NCBI GenBank assembly: GCA_963920705.1
Contig: OY987227.1
Location: 2,489,526 to 2,553,525 of the forward strand
Direction of reading: 5' to 3'
Origin: Odiellus spinosus
Lineage: Eukaryota > Arthropoda > Arachnida > Opiliones > Phalangiidae
DNA length: 64,000 nucleotides
In this document: piece by piece, positions 39,439 through 54,800 of the stretch
How the letters are laid out: each line of letters starts with the position of its first letter
How positions within the stretch are numbered: position 1 is the first letter of the stretch
Notes under the pieces: model-generated
Told to the model about the DNA's origin: nothing
What the model saw: only the letters and a program-made list of their open reading frames with translations
Database searches by the model: none
Position numbers and translations under genes: made by a program

Positions 39439-42400
39439 ATCAATTTTTTCGATATTTTTTATGGGGCTTAGAATTTTCACCACGCTGCTTTTATAGCTTA
39501 GACGGTTCTCTTTAAGAATTTAGCCACTATTCAATCCTAGCCTTTAACGATAAGTCGCCAGCTCAGTTTTAGTTCCAAATGAAGAAATTAGTTTTTTCGG
39601 TAAGGTACACTAGGCTCTTGGGCTTCCCTTTAAATAAATTTTTTCGCTCTTTTTGATCGTGCTTAGAATTTGCACCAGGCTGATTTTATAGCTTAGACAG
39701 TTCTCTTTAAGAATTTAGCCACGATTCAACCCTTGCCTTTAACGGTAAAACGCCAGCTCAGTTTTAGTTACAAATGAAAAAATTTATTTTTTAGCAAGGC
39801 GCGCTTGGCTCTTTAATTTCCCTTTAAATCAACTTTTTCGCCCTTTTTGATGGGGCTTAGAATTTGCACCACGCTGATTTTATAGCTTAGACGGTTCTCT
39901 TTAAGAATTTAGCCACTATTCAATCCTAGCCTTTAACGATGAGTCGCCAGCTAAATTTTAGTTCCAAATGAAGAAATTATTTTTTTCGGTAAGGTACACT
40001 AGGCTCTTGGGCTTCCCTTTAGATCAAATTTTTCGATCTTTTTGATGGGGCTTAGAATTTGCACCACGCTGATTTTATAGCTTAGACGGTTCTCTTTAAG
40101 AATTTAGCCACGATTCAACCCTTGCCTTTAACGATAAGTCGCCAGCTCAGTTTTAGTTCCAAATGAAAAAATTAATTTTTTCGGTATGGTACACTAGGCT
40201 CTTCGGCTTCCCTTTAGATAAATTTTTTCGATATTTTTGATGGGGCTTAGAATTTGCACCACGCTGCTTTTATAGCTTAGATGGTTCTCTTTAAGAATTT
40301 AGCCACTCTTCAATCCTAGCCTTTAACGATAAGTCGCCAGCTCAGTTTTAGTTCCAAATAAATAAATAAATTTTTTCGGTAAGGTACACTAGGCTCTCGG
40401 GCTTCCCTTTAGATCAATTTTTTTTATTTTTTTGATGGGGCTTAGAATTTGCACCACGCTGCTTTTATAGCTTAGACGGTTCTCTTTTAGAATTTAAACA
40501 CTATTCAGTCCTAGCCTTAAACGATGAGTCGCCAGCTCAGTTTTAGTTCCAAATGAAGAAATTAATTTTTTCGGTAAGGTACACTAGGCTCTTGGGCTTC
40601 CCTTTAGATCAATTTTTTCGATATTTTTTATGGGGCTTAGAATTTTCACCACGCTGCTTTTATAGCTTAGACGGTTCTCTTTAAGAATTTAGCCACTATT
40701 CAATCCTAGCCTTTAACGATAAGTCGCCAGCTCAGTTTTAGTTCCAAATGAAGAAATTAGTTTTTTCGGTAAGGTACACTAGGCTCTTGGGCTTCCCTTT
40801 AAATAAATTTTTTCGCTCTTTTTGATCGTGCTTAGAATTTGCACCAGGCTGATTTTATAGCTTAGACAGTTCTCTTTAAGAATTTAGCCACGATTCAACC
40901 CTTGCCTTTAACGGTAAAACGCCAGCTCAGTTTTAGTTACAAATGAAAAAATTTATTTTTTAGCAAGGCGCGCTTGGCTCTTTAATTTCCCTTTAAATCA
41001 ACTTTTTCGCCCTTTTTGATGGGGCTTAGAATTTGCACAATGCTTATTTAGTAGCTTAGACGGTTCTCTTTAAGAATTTAGCCACGATTCAATCCTAGTC
41101 TTTAACTATTAGTCGCCAGCTCAGTTTTAGTTCCAAATGAAGAAATTATTTTTTTCGGTAAGGTACACTAGGCTCTTGGGCTTCCCTTTAGATCAATTTT
41201 TTCGATCTTTTTGATGGGGCTTAGAATTTGCACCACGCTGATTTTATAGCTTAGACGGTTCTCTTTAAGAATTTAGCCACTATTCAATCCTAGCCTTTAA
41301 CGATGAGTCGCCAGCTAAATTTTAGTTCCAAATGAAGAAATTAATTTTTTCGGTAAGGTACACTAGGCTCTTGGGCTTCCCTTTAGATCAAATTTTTCGA
41401 TCTTTTTGATGGGGCTTAGAATTTGCACCACGCTGATTTTATAGCTTAGACGGTTCTCTTTAAGAATTTAGCCACGATTCAACCCTTGCCTTTAACGATA
41501 AGTCGCCAGCTCAGTTTTAGTTCCAAATGAAAAAAAAATATTTTTTAGCAAGGCGCGCTTGGCTCTTTAATTTCCATTTAAATCAACTTTTTCGCCCTTT
41601 TTGATGGGGCTTAGAATTTCCACAATGCTTATTAAGTAGCTTAGACGGTTCTCTTTAAGAATTTAGCCACTATTCAATCCTAGCCTTTAACGATAAGTCG
41701 CCAGCTCAGTTTTAGTTCCAAATAAATAAATAAATTTTTTCGGTAAGGTACACTAGGCTCTTGGGCTTCCCTTTAGATCAATTTTTTTTATATTTTTGAT
41801 GGGGCTTAGAATTTGCACCACGCTGCTTTTATAGCTTAGACGGTTCTCTTTTAGAATTTAAACACTATTCAGTCCTAGCCTTTAACGATGAGTCGCCAGC
41901 TCAGTTTTAGTTCCAAATGAAGAAATTAATTTTTTCGGTAAGGTACACTAGGCTCTTGGGCTTCCCTTTAGATCAATTTTTTCGATATTTTTTATGGGGC
42001 TTAGAATTTTCACCACGCTGCTTTTATAGCTTAGACGGTTCTCTTTAAGAATTTAGCCACTATTCAATCCTAGCCTTTAACGATAAGTCGCCAGCTCAGT
42101 TTTAGTTCCAAATGAAGAAATTAGTTTTTTCGGTAAGGTACACTAGGCTCTTGGGCTTCCCTTTAAATCAATTTTTTCGCTCTTTTTGATGGTGCTTAGA
42201 ATTTGCACCAGGCTGATTTTATAGCTTAGACGGTTCTCTTTAAAAATTTAGCCCCGATTCAACCCTTGCCTTTAACGAAAAGTCGCCAGCTCAGTTATAG
42301 TTCCAAATGAAAAAAATAATTTTTTAGCCAGGCGCGCTAGGCTCTTTAGTTTCCCTTTAAATAAACTTTTTCACCCTTTTTGATTGGGCTTAGAATTTGC

Positions 42401-43140
42401 ACCACGCTGATTTTATAGCCTAGACGGTTCTCTTTAAGAATTTAGCCACTATTTAATCCTAGCCTTTAACGATAAGTCGCCAGCTCAGTTTTAGTTCCAA
42501 ATAAATAAATTAATTTTTTCGGTAAGGTACACTTGGCTCTTGGGCCACCCTTTAGATCAATTTTTTCGATCTTTTTGATGGGGCTTAGAATTTGCACCAC
42601 GCTGATTTTATAGCTTAGACGGTTCTCTTTAAGAATTTAGCCACTATTCAATCCTAGCATCTAACGATAAGTCGCCAGCTTAGTTTTAATTCCAAATAAA
42701 TAAATTAATTTTTTCGGTAAGGTACACTAGGCTCTTGGGCTTCCCTTGAGATCAATTTTTTCGATCTTGTTGATGGGGCTTAGAATTTGCACCACGCTTC
42801 TTTTATAGCTTAGACGGTTCTCTTTAATAATTAAACCACTATTCAATCCTAGCCTTTAATGATAAGTCGCCAGCTCAGTTTAAGTTCCAAATGAAGAAAT
42901 TAATTTTTTCGGTATGGTACACTAATCTCTTCGGCTTCCCTTTAGATAAATTTTTTCGATATTTTTGATGGGGCGTAGAATTTGCACCACGCTGCTTTTA
43001 TAGCTTAGATGGTTCTCTTTAAGAATTTAGCCGCTATTCAATCCTAGCCTTTAACGATAAGTCGCCAGCTCAGTTTTAGTTCCAAATGAAGAATTTAATT
43101 TTTTCGGTAAGGTACACTAGGCTCTTGGGCTTCCCTTTAG
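39439..43140 (+). repeat. Higher-order repeat of 3702 bp, copy 1
   Basis: This 19-monomer unit recurs immediately downstream at 43141-46842. Private variants match at offset 3702: GGCTCTCGGGCTTCC (40392 and 44094) and GATCTTGTTGATGGGGC (G at 42769 and 46471). It contains both monomer types. Confidence 0.9.
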
Positions 43141-46100
43141 ATCAATTTTTTCGATATTTTTTATGGGGCTTAGAATTTTCACCACGCTGCTTTTATAGCT
43201 TAGACGGTTCTCTTTAAGAATTTAGCCACTATTCAATCCTAGCCTTTAACGATAAGTCGCCAGCTCAGTTTTAGTTCCAAATGAAGAAATTAGTTTTTTC
43301 GGTAAGGTACACTAGGCTCTTGGGCTTCCCTTTAAATAAATTTTTTCGCTCTTTTTGATCGTGCTTAGAATTTGCACCAGGCTGATTTTATAGCTTAGAC
43401 AGTTCTCTTTAAGAATTTAGCCACGATTCAACCCTTGCCTTTAACGGTAAAACGCCAGCTCAGTTTTAGTTACAAATGAAAAAATTTATTTTTTAGCAAG
43501 GCGCGCTTGGCTCTTTAATTTCCCTTTAAATCAACTTTTTCGCCCTTTTTGATGGGGCTTAGAATTTGCACCACGCTGATTTTATAGCTTAGACGGTTCT
43601 CTTTAAGAATTTAGCCACTATTCAATCCTAGCCTTTAACGATGAGTCGCCAGCTAAATTTTAGTTCCAAATGAAGAAATTATTTTTTTCGGTAAGGTACA
43701 CTAGGCTCTTGGGCTTCCCTTTAGATCAAATTTTTCGATCTTTTTGATGGGGCTTAGAATTTGCACCACGCTGATTTTATAGCTTAGACGGTTCTCTTTA
43801 AGAATTTAGCCACGATTCAACCCTTGCCTTTAACGATAAGTCGCCAGCTCAGTTTTAGTTCCAAATGAAAAAATTAATTTTTTCGGTATGGTACACTAGG
43901 CTCTTCGGCTTCCCTTTAGATAAATTTTTTCGATATTTTTGATGGGGCTTAGAATTTGCACCACGCTGCTTTTATAGCTTAGATGGTTCTCTTTAAGAAT
44001 TTAGCCACTCTTCAATCCTAGCCTTTAACGATAAGTCGCCAGCTCAGTTTTAGTTCCAAATAAATAAATAAATTTTTTCGGTAAGGTACACTAGGCTCTC
44101 GGGCTTCCCTTTAGATCAATTTTTTTTATTTTTTTGATGGGGCTTAGAATTTGCACCACGCTGCTTTTATAGCTTAGACGGTTCTCTTTTAGAATTTAAA
44201 CACTATTCAGTCCTAGCCTTAAACGATGAGTCGCCAGCTCAGTTTTAGTTCCAAATGAAGAAATTAATTTTTTCGGTAAGGTACACTAGGCTCTTGGGCT
44301 TCCCTTTAGATCAATTTTTTCGATATTTTTTATGGGGCTTAGAATTTTCACCACGCTGCTTTTATAGCTTAGACGGTTCTCTTTAAGAATTTAGCCACTA
44401 TTCAATCCTAGCCTTTAACGATAAGTCGCCAGCTCAGTTTTAGTTCCAAATGAAGAAATTAGTTTTTTCGGTAAGGTACACTAGGCTCTTGGGCTTCCCT
44501 TTAAATAAATTTTTTCGCTCTTTTTGATCGTGCTTAGAATTTGCACCAGGCTGATTTTATAGCTTAGACAGTTCTCTTTAAGAATTTAGCCACGATTCAA
44601 CCCTTGCCTTTAACGGTAAAACGCCAGCTCAGTTTTAGTTACAAATGAAAAAATTTATTTTTTAGCAAGGCGCGCTTGGCTCTTTAATTTCCCTTTAAAT
44701 CAACTTTTTCGCCCTTTTTGATGGGGCTTAGAATTTGCACAATGCTTATTTAGTAGCTTAGACGGTTCTCTTTAAGAATTTAGCCACGATTCAATCCTAG
44801 TCTTTAACTATTAGTCGCCAGCTCAGTTTTAGTTCCAAATGAAGAAATTATTTTTTTCGGTAAGGTACACTAGGCTCTTGGGCTTCCCTTTAGATCAATT
44901 TTTTCGATCTTTTTGATGGGGCTTAGAATTTGCACCACGCTGATTTTATAGCTTAGACGGTTCTCTTTAAGAATTTAGCCACTATTCAATCCTAGCCTTT
45001 AACGATGAGTCGCCAGCTAAATTTTAGTTCCAAATGAAGAAATTAATTTTTTCGGTAAGGTACACTAGGCTCTTGGGCTTCCCTTTAGATCAAATTTTTC
45101 GATCTTTTTGATGGGGCTTAGAATTTGCACCACGCTGATTTTATAGCTTAGACGGTTCTCTTTAAGAATTTAGCCACGATTCAACCCTTGCCTTTAACGA
45201 TAAGTCGCCAGCTCAGTTTTAGTTCCAAATGAAAAAAAAATATTTTTTAGCAAGGCGCGCTTGGCTCTTTAATTTCCATTTAAATCAACTTTTTCGCCCT
45301 TTTTGATGGGGCTTAGAATTTCCACAATGCTTATTAAGTAGCTTAGACGGTTCTCTTTAAGAATTTAGCCACTATTCAATCCTAGCCTTTAACGATAAGT
45401 CGCCAGCTCAGTTTTAGTTCCAAATAAATAAATAAATTTTTTCGGTAAGGTACACTAGGCTCTTGGGCTTCCCTTTAGATCAATTTTTTTTATATTTTTG
45501 ATGGGGCTTAGAATTTGCACCACGCTGCTTTTATAGCTTAGACGGTTCTCTTTTAGAATTTAAACACTATTCAGTCCTAGCCTTTAACGATGAGTCGCCA
45601 GCTCAGTTTTAGTTCCAAATGAAGAAATTAATTTTTTCGGTAAGGTACACTAGGCTCTTGGGCTTCCCTTTAGATCAATTTTTTCGATATTTTTTATGGG
45701 GCTTAGAATTTTCACCACGCTGCTTTTATAGCTTAGACGGTTCTCTTTAAGAATTTAGCCACTATTCAATCCTAGCCTTTAACGATAAGTCGCCAGCTCA
45801 GTTTTAGTTCCAAATGAAGAAATTAGTTTTTTCGGTAAGGTACACTAGGCTCTTGGGCTTCCCTTTAAATCAATTTTTTCGCTCTTTTTGATGGTGCTTA
45901 GAATTTGCACCAGGCTGATTTTATAGCTTAGACGGTTCTCTTTAAAAATTTAGCCCCGATTCAACCCTTGCCTTTAACGAAAAGTCGCCAGCTCAGTTAT
46001 AGTTCCAAATGAAAAAAATAATTTTTTAGCCAGGCGCGCTAGGCTCTTTAGTTTCCCTTTAAATAAACTTTTTCACCCTTTTTGATTGGGCTTAGAATTT

Positions 46101-46842
46101 GCACCACGCTGATTTTATAGCCTAGACGGTTCTCTTTAAGAATTTAGCCACTATTTAATCCTAGCCTTTAACGATAAGTCGCCAGCTCAGTTTTAGTTCC
46201 AAATAAATAAATTAATTTTTTCGGTAAGGTACACTTGGCTCTTGGGCCACCCTTTAGATCAATTTTTTCGATCTTTTTGATGGGGCTTAGAATTTGCACC
46301 ACGCTGATTTTATAGCTTAGACGGTTCTCTTTAAGAATTTAGCCACTATTCAATCCTAGCATCTAACGATAAGTCGCCAGCTTAGTTTTAATTCCAAATA
46401 AATAAATTAATTTTTTCGGTAAGGTACACTAGGCTCTTGGGCTTCCCTTGAGATCAATTTTTTCGATCTTGTTGATGGGGCTTAGAATTTGCACCACGCT
46501 TCTTTTATAGCTTAGACGGTTCTCTTTAATAATTAAACCACTATTCAATCCTAGCCTTTAATGATAAGTCGCCAGCTCAGTTTAAGTTCCAAATGAAGAA
46601 ATTAATTTTTTCGGTATGGTACACTAATCTCTTCGGCTTCCCTTTAGATAAATTTTTTCGATATTTTTGATGGGGCGTAGAATTTGCACCACGCTGCTTT
46701 TATAGCTTAGATGGTTCTCTTTAAGAATTTAGCCGCTATTCAATCCTAGCCTTTAACGATAAGTCGCCAGCTCAGTTTTAGTTCCAAATGAAGAATTTAA
46801 TTTTTTCGGTAAGGTACACTAGGCTCTTGGGCTTCCCTTTAG
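43141..46842 (+). repeat. Higher-order repeat of 3702 bp, copy 2
   Basis: The second tandem copy of the 19-monomer unit, nearly identical to copy 1. It ends where the sequence switches to a monomer reading ATCAAATTTTTCGATC. Confidence 0.9.
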
Positions 46843-48805
46843 ATCAAATTTTTCGATCTTTTTGATGGGGCTTAGAATTTGCACCACGCTGATTTTATAG
46901 CTTAGACGGTTCTCTTTAAGAATTTAGCCACGATTCAACCCTTGCCTTTAACGATAAGTCGCCAGCTCAGTTTTAGTTCCAAATGAAAAAATTAATTTTT
47001 TCGGTATGGTACACTAGGCTCTTCGGCTTCCCTTTAGATAAATTTTTTCGATATTTTTGATGGGGCTTAGAATTTGCACCACGCTGCTTTTATAGCTTAG
47101 ATGGTTCTCTTTAAGAATTTAGCCACTCTTCAATCCTAGCCTTTAACGATAAGTCGCCAGCTCAGTTTTAGTTCCAAATAAATAAATAAATTTTTTCGGT
47201 AAGGTACACTAGGCTCTTGGGCTTCCCTTTAGATCAATTTTTTTTATTTTTTTGATGGGGCTTAGAATTTGCACCACGCTGCTTTTATAGCTTAGACGGT
47301 TCTCTTTTAGAATTTAAACACTATTCAGTCCTAGCCTTTAACGATGAGTCGCCAGCTCAGTTTTAGTTCCAAATGAAGAAATTAATTTTTTCGGTAAGGT
47401 ACACTAGGCTCTTGGGCTTCCCTTTAGATCAATTTTTTCGATATTTTTTATGGGGCTTAGAATTTTCACCACGCTGCTTTTATAGCTTAGACGGTTCTCT
47501 TTAAGAATTTAGCCACTATTCAATCCTAGCCTTTAACGATAAGTCGCCAGCTCAGTTTTAGTTCCAAATGAAGAAATTAGTTTTTTCGGTAAGGTACACT
47601 AGGCTCTTGGGCTTCCCTTTAAATAAATTTTTTCGCTCTTTTTGATCGTGCTTAGAATTTGCACCAGGCTGATTTTATAGCTTAGACAGTTCTCTTTAAG
47701 AATTTAGCCACGATTCAACCCTTGCCTTTAACGGTAAAACGCCAGCTCAGTTTTAGTTACAAATGAAAAAATTTATTTTTTAGCAAGGCGCGCTTGGCTC
47801 TTTAATTTCCCTTTAAATCAACTTTTTCGCCCTTTTTGATGGGGCTTAGAATTTGCACAATGCTTATTTAGTAGCTTAGACGGTTCTCTTTAAGAATTTA
47901 GCCACGATTCAATCCTAGTCTTTAACTATTAGTCGCCAGCTCAGTTTTAGTTCCAAATGAAGAAATTATTTTTTTCGGTAAGGTACACTAGGCTCTTGGG
48001 CTTCCCTTTAGATCAATTTTTTCGATCTTTTTGATGGGGCTTAGAATTTGCACCACGCTGATTTTATAGCTTAGACGGTTCTCTTTAAGAATTTAGCCAC
48101 TATTCAATCCTAGCCTTTAACGATGAGTCGCCAGCTAAATTTTAGTTCCAAATGAAGAAATTAATTTTTTCGGTAAGGTACACTAGGCTCTTGGGCTTCC
48201 CTTTAGATCAAATTTTTCGATCTTTTTGATGGGGCTTAGAATTTGCACCACGCTGATTTTATAGCTTAGACGGTTCTCTTTAAGAATTTAGCCACGATTC
48301 AACCCTTGCCTTTAACGATAAGTCGCCAGCTCAGTTTTAGTTCCAAATGAAAAAAAAATATTTTTTAGCAAGGCGCGCTTGGCTCTTTAATTTCCATTTA
48401 AATCAACTTTTTCGCCCTTTTTGATGGGGCTTAGAATTTCCACAATGCTTATTAAGTAGCTTAGACGGTTCTCTTTAAGAATTTAGCCACTATTCAATCC
48501 TAGCCTTTAACGATAAGTCGCCAGCTCAGTTTTAGTTCCAAATAAATAAATAAATTTTTTCGGTAAGGTACACTAGGCTCTTGGGCTTCCCTTTAGATCA
48601 ATTTTTTTTATATTTTTGATGGGGCTTAGAATTTGCACCACGCTGCTTTTATAGCTTAGACGGTTCTCTTTTAGAATTTAAACACTATTCAGTCCTAGCC
48701 TTTAACGATGAGTCGCCAGCTCAGTTTTAGTTCCAAATGAAGAAATTAATTTTTTCGGTAAGGTACACTAGGCTCTTGGGCTTCCCTTTAGATCAATTTT
48801 TTCGA
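46843..48805 (+). repeat. Partial further copy of the higher-order unit
   Basis: From 46843 the sequence matches that beginning at 43725 (offset 3118 bp, 16 monomers) until about 48805, where CGATCTTTTTGATGG replaces CGATATTTTTTATGG. The change of register from 3702 to 3118 bp indicates unequal crossing-over between similar units. Confidence 0.82.
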
Positions 48806-51800
48806 TCTTTTTGATGGGGCTTAGAATTTGCACCACGCTGATTTTATAGCTTAGACGGTTCTCTTTAAGAATTTAGCCACTATTCAATCCTAGCCTTTAA
48901 CGATAAGCCGCCAGCTCAGTTTTAGTTCCAAATGAAGAAATTAATTTTTTCGGTAAGGTACACTTGGCTCTTGGGCCACCCTTTAGATCAATTTTTTCGA
49001 TCTTTTTGAAGGGGCTTAGAATTTTCACCACGCTGATTTTATAGCTTAGAAAAATCTCTTTAAGAATTTAGCCACTATTCAATCCTATCATCCAACGATA
49101 AGTCGCCAGCTTAGTTTTAATTCCAAATAAATAAATTAATTTTTTCGGTAAGGTACACTAGGCTCTTGGGCTTCCCTTGAGATCAATTTTTTCGATCTTT
49201 TTGATGGGGCTTAGAATTTGCACCACGCTTCTTTTATTGCTTAGACGGTTCTCTTTAATAATTAAACCACTATTCAATCCTAGCCTTTAATGATAAGTCG
49301 CCAGCTCAGTTTTAGTTCCAAATGAAGAAATTAATTTTTTCGGTATGGTACACTAGGCTCTTCGGCTTCCCTTTAGATAAATTTTTTCGATATTTTTGAT
49401 GGGGCTTAGAATTTGCACCACGCTGCTTTTATAGCTTAGATGGTTCTCTTTAAGAATTTAGCCACTATTCAATCCTAGCCTTTAACGATAAGTCGCCAGC
49501 TCAGTTTTAGTTCCAAATAAATTAATTAATTTTTTCGGTAAGGTACACTAGGCTCTTGGGCTTCCCTTTAGATCAATTTTTTCGATCTTTTTGATGGGGC
49601 TTAGAATTTGCACCACGCTGATTTTATAGCTTAGACGGTTCTCTTTAAGAATTTAGCCACTCTTCAATCCTAGCCTTTAACGATAAGTCGCCAGCTCAGT
49701 TTTAGTTCCAAATAAATAAATTAATTTTTTCGGTAAGGTACACTAGGCTCTTGGGCTTCCCTTTAGATCAATTTTTTCGATCTTTTTGATGGGGCTTAGA
49801 ATTTGCACCACGCTGATTTTATAGCTTAGACGGTTCTCTTTAAGAATTTAGCCACTTTTCAATCCTAGCCTTTAACGATAAGTCGCCAGCTCAGTTTTAG
49901 TTCCAAATGAAGAAATTGATTTTTTCGGTAAGGTACACTAGGCTCTTATGCTTCCCTTTTTTATAGCTTAGACGGTTCTCTTTTAGAATTTAGCCACTAT
50001 TCAATCCTAACCTTTAACGATAAGTCGCCAGCTCAGTTTTAGTTCCAAATAAATAAATAAATTTTTTCGGTAAGGTACACTAGGCTCTTGGGCTTCCCTT
50101 TAAATAAATTTTTCGCTCTTTTTGATCGTTCTTAGAATTTGCACCAGGCTGATTTTATAGCTTAGACAGTTCTCTTTAAGAATTTAGCCACGATTCAACC
50201 CTTGCCTTTAACGGTAAAACGCCAGCTCAGTTTAGTTACAAATGAAAAAATTTATTTTTTAGCAAGTCGCGCTTGGCTCTTTAATTTCCCTTTAAATCAA
50301 CTTTTTCCCCTTTTTGATGGGGCTTAGAATTTGCACAATGCTTATTTAGTAGCTTAGACGGTTCTCTTTAAGAATTTAGCCACGATTCAATCCTAGTCTT
50401 TAACTATTAGTCGCCAGCTCAGTTTTAGTTCCAAATGAAGAAATTATTTTTTTCGGTAAGGTACACTAGGCTCTTGGGCTTCCCTTTAGATCAATTTTTT
50501 CGATCTTTTTGATGTGGCTTAGAATTTGCACCACGCTGATTTTATAGCTTAGACGGTTCTCTTTAAGAATTTAGCCACTATTCAATCCTAGCCTTTAACG
50601 ATGAGTCGCCAGCTAAATTTTAGTTCCAAATGAAGAAATTAATTTTTTCGGTAAGGTACACTAGGCTCTTGGGCTTCCCTTTAGATCAAATTTTTCGATC
50701 TTTTTGATGGGGCTTAGAATTTGCACCACGCTGATTTTATAGCTTAGACGGTTCTCTTTAAGAATTTAGCCACGATTCAACCCTTGCCTTTAACGATAAG
50801 TCGCCAGCTCAGTTTTAGTTCCAAATGAAAAAAAAAAAAAAAATTTTTAGCAAGGCGCGCTTGGCTCTTTAATTTCCCTTTAAATCAACTTTTTCGCCCT
50901 TTTTGATGGGGCTTAGAATTTCCACAATGCTTATTAAGTAGCTTAGACGGTTCTCTTTAAGAATTTAGCCACTATTCAATCCTAGCCTTTAACGATAAGT
51001 CGCCAGCTCAGTTTTAGTTCCAAATAAATAAATAAATTTTTTCGGTAAGGTACACTAGGCTCTTGGGCTTCCCTTTAGATCAATTTTTTTTATATTTTTG
51101 ATGGGGCTGAGAATTTGCACCACGCTGCTTTTATAGCTTAGACGGTTCTCTTTTAGAATTTAAACACTATTCAGTCCTAGCCTTTAACGATGAGTCGCCA
51201 GCTCAGTTTTAGTTCCAAATGAAGAAATTAATTTTTTCGGTAAGGTACACTAGGCTCTTGGGCTTCCCTTTAGATCAATTTTTTCGATATTTTTTATGGG
51301 GCTTAGAATTTTCACCACGCTGCTTTTATAGCTTAGACGGTTCTCTTTAAGAATTTAGCCACTATTCAATCCTAGCCTTTAACGATAAGTCGCCAGCTCA
51401 GTTTTAGTTCCAAATGAAGAAATTAGTTTTTTCGGTAAGGTACACTAGCCTCATGGGCTTCCCATTAAATCAATTTTTTCGCTCTTTTTGATTGTGCTTA
51501 GAATTTGCACCAGGCTGATTTTATAGCTTAGACGGTTCTCTTTAAAAATTTAGCCCCGATTCAACCCTTGCCTTTAACGAAAAGTCGCCAGCTCAGTTAT
51601 AGTTCCAAATGAAAAAAATATTTTTTTAGCCAGGCGCGCTAGGCTCTTTAGTTTCCCTTTAAATAAACTTTTTCGCCCTTTTTGATTGGGCTTAGAATTT
51701 GCACCACGCTGATTTTATAGCCTAGACGGTTCTCTTTAAGAATTTAGCCACTATTTAATCCTAGCCTTTAACGATAAGTCGCCAGCTCAGTTTTAGTTCC

Positions 51801-54800
51801 AAATAAATAAATTAATATTTTCGGTAAGGTACACTAGGCTCTTGGGCTTCCCTTTAGATCAATTTTTTCGATCTTTTTGATGGGGCTTAGAATTTGCACC
51901 ACGCTGATTTTATAGCTTAGACGGTTCTCTTTAAGAATTTAGCCACTATTCAATCCTAGCCTTTAACGATAAGTCGCCAGCTCAGTTTTAGTTCCAAATG
52001 AAGAAATTAATTTTTTCGGTAAGGTACACTTGGCTCTTGGGCCACCCTTTAGATCAATTTTTTCGATCTTTTTGATGGGGCTTAGAATTTTCACCACGCT
52101 GATTTTATAGCTTAGAAGGTTCTCTTTAAGAATTTAGCCACTATTCAATCCTAGCATCTAACGATAAGTCGCCAGCTTAGTTTTAATTCCAAATAAATAA
52201 ATTAATTTTTTCGGTAAGGTACACTAGGCTCTTGGGCTTCCCTTGAGATCAATTTTTTCGATCTTTTTGATGGGGCTTAGAATTTGCATCACGCTTCTTT
52301 TATAGCTTAGACGGTTCTCTTTAATAATTAAACCACTATTCAATCCTAGCCTTTAATGATAAGTCGCCAGCTCAGTTTAAGTTCCAAATGAAGAAATTAA
52401 TTTTTTCGGTATGGTACACTAGGCTCTTCGGCTTCCCTTTAGATAAATTTTTTCGATATTTTTGATGGGGCGTAGAATTTGCACCACGCTGCTTTTATAG
52501 CTTAGATGGTTCTCTTTAAGAATTTAGCCACTATTCAATCCTAGCCTTTAACGATAAGTCGCCAGCTCAGTTTTAGTTCCAAATGAAGAATTTAATTTTT
52601 TCGGTAAGGTACACTAGGCTCTTGGGCTTCCCTTTAGATCAATTTTTTCGATCTTTTTGATGGGGCTTAGAATTTGCACCACGCTGATTTTATAGCTTAG
52701 ACGGTTCTCTTTAAGAATTTAGCCACTCTTCAATCCTAGCCTTTAACGATAAGTCGCCAGCTCAGTTTTAGTTCCAAATAAATAAATAAATTTTTTCGGT
52801 AAGGTACACTAGGCTCTTGGGCTTCCCTTTAGATCAATTTTTTTTTATATTTTTGATGGGGCTTAGAATTTGCACCACGCTGCTTTTATAGCTTAGACGG
52901 TTCTCTTTTAGAATTTAAACACTATTCAGTCCTAGCCTTTAACGATGAGTCGCCAGCTCAGTTTTAGTTCCAAATGAAGAAATAAATTTTTTCGGTAAGG
53001 TACACTAGGCTCTTGGGCTTCCCTTTAGCTCAATTTTTTAGATCTTTTTGACGGGGCTTAAAATTTGCACCACGCTGATTTTATAGCTTAGACGGTTCTC
53101 TTTAAGAATTTAGCCACTCTTCAATCCTAGCCTTTAACGATAAGTCGCCAGCTCAGTTTTAGTTCCAAATAAATAAATAAATTTTTTCGGTAAGGTACAC
53201 TAGGCTCTTGGGCTTCCCTTTAGATCAATTTTTTCGATCTTTTTGATGGGGCTTAGAATTTGCACCACGCTGATTTTATAGCTTAGACGGTTCTCTTTAA
53301 GAATTTAGCCACTATTCAATCCTAGCCTTTAACGATAAGTCGCCAGCTCAGTTTTAGTTCCAAATGAAGAAATTAATTTTTTCGGTAAGGTACACTTGGC
53401 TCTTGGGCCACCCTTTAAATCTATTTTTTCGATCTTTTTGAAGGGGCTTAGAATTTTCACCACGCTGATTTTATAGCTTAGAAAGTTCTCTTTAAGAATT
53501 TAGCCACTATTCAATCCTATCATCTAACGATAAGTCGCCAGCTTAGTTTTAATTCCAAATAAATAAATTAATTTTTTCGGTAAGGTACACTAGGCTCTTG
53601 GGCTTCCCTTGAGATCAATTTTTTCGATCTTTTTGATGGGGCTTAGAATTTGCACCACGCTTCTTTTATAGCTTAGACGGTTCTCTTTAATAATTAAACC
53701 ACTATTCAATCCTAGCCTTTAATGATAAGTCGCCAGCTCAGTTTTAGTTCCAAATGAAGAAATTAATTTTTTCGGTATGGTACACTAGGCTCTTCGGCTT
53801 CCCTTTAGATAAATTTTTTCGATATTTTTGATGGGGCTTAGAATTTGCACCACGCTGCTTTAAAGCTTAGATGGTTCTCTTTAAGAATTTAGCCACTATT
53901 CAATCCTAGCCTTTAACGATAAGTCGCCAGCTCAGTTTTAGTTCCAAATAAATTAATTAATTTTTTCGGTAAGGTACACTAGGCTCTTGGGCTTCCCTTT
54001 AGATCAATTTTTTCGATCTTTTTGATGGGGCTTAGAATTTGCACCACGCTGATTTTATAGCTTAGACGGTTCTCTTTAAGAATTTAGCCACTCTTCAATC
54101 CTAGCCTTTAACGATAAGTCGCCAGCTCAGTTTTAGTTCCAAATAAATAAATTAATTTTTTCGGTAAGGTACACTAGGCTCTTATGCTTCCCTTTTTATA
54201 GCTTAGACGGTTCTCTTTAAGAATTTAGCCACTATTCAATCCTAGCCTTTAACGATAAGTCGCCAGCTCAGTTTTAGTTCCAAATAAATAAATAAATTTT
54301 TTCGGTAAGGTACACTAGGCTCTTGGGCTTCCCTTTAGATCAATTTTTTTTATATTTTTGATGGGGCTTAGAATTTGCACCACGCTGCTTTTATAGCTTA
54401 GACGGTTCTCTTTTAGAATTTAAACACTATTCAGTCCTAGCCTTTAACGATGAGTCGCCAGCTCAGTTTTAGTTCCAAATGAAGAAATTAATTTTTTCGG
54501 TAAGGTACACTAGGCTCTTGGGCTTCCCTTTAGATCAATTTTTTCGATATTTTTGATGGGGCTTAGAATTTTCACCACGCTGCTTTTATAGCTTAGACGG
54601 TTCTCTTTAAGAATTTAGCCACTATTCAATCCTAGCCTTTAACGATAAGTCGCCAGCTCAGTTTTAGTTCCAAATGAAGAAATTAGTTTTTTCGGTAAGG
54701 TACACTAGGCTCTTGGGCTTCCCTTTAAATCAATTTTTTCGCTCTTTTTGATGGTGCTTAGAATTTGCACCAGGCTGATTTTATAGCTTAGACGGTTCTC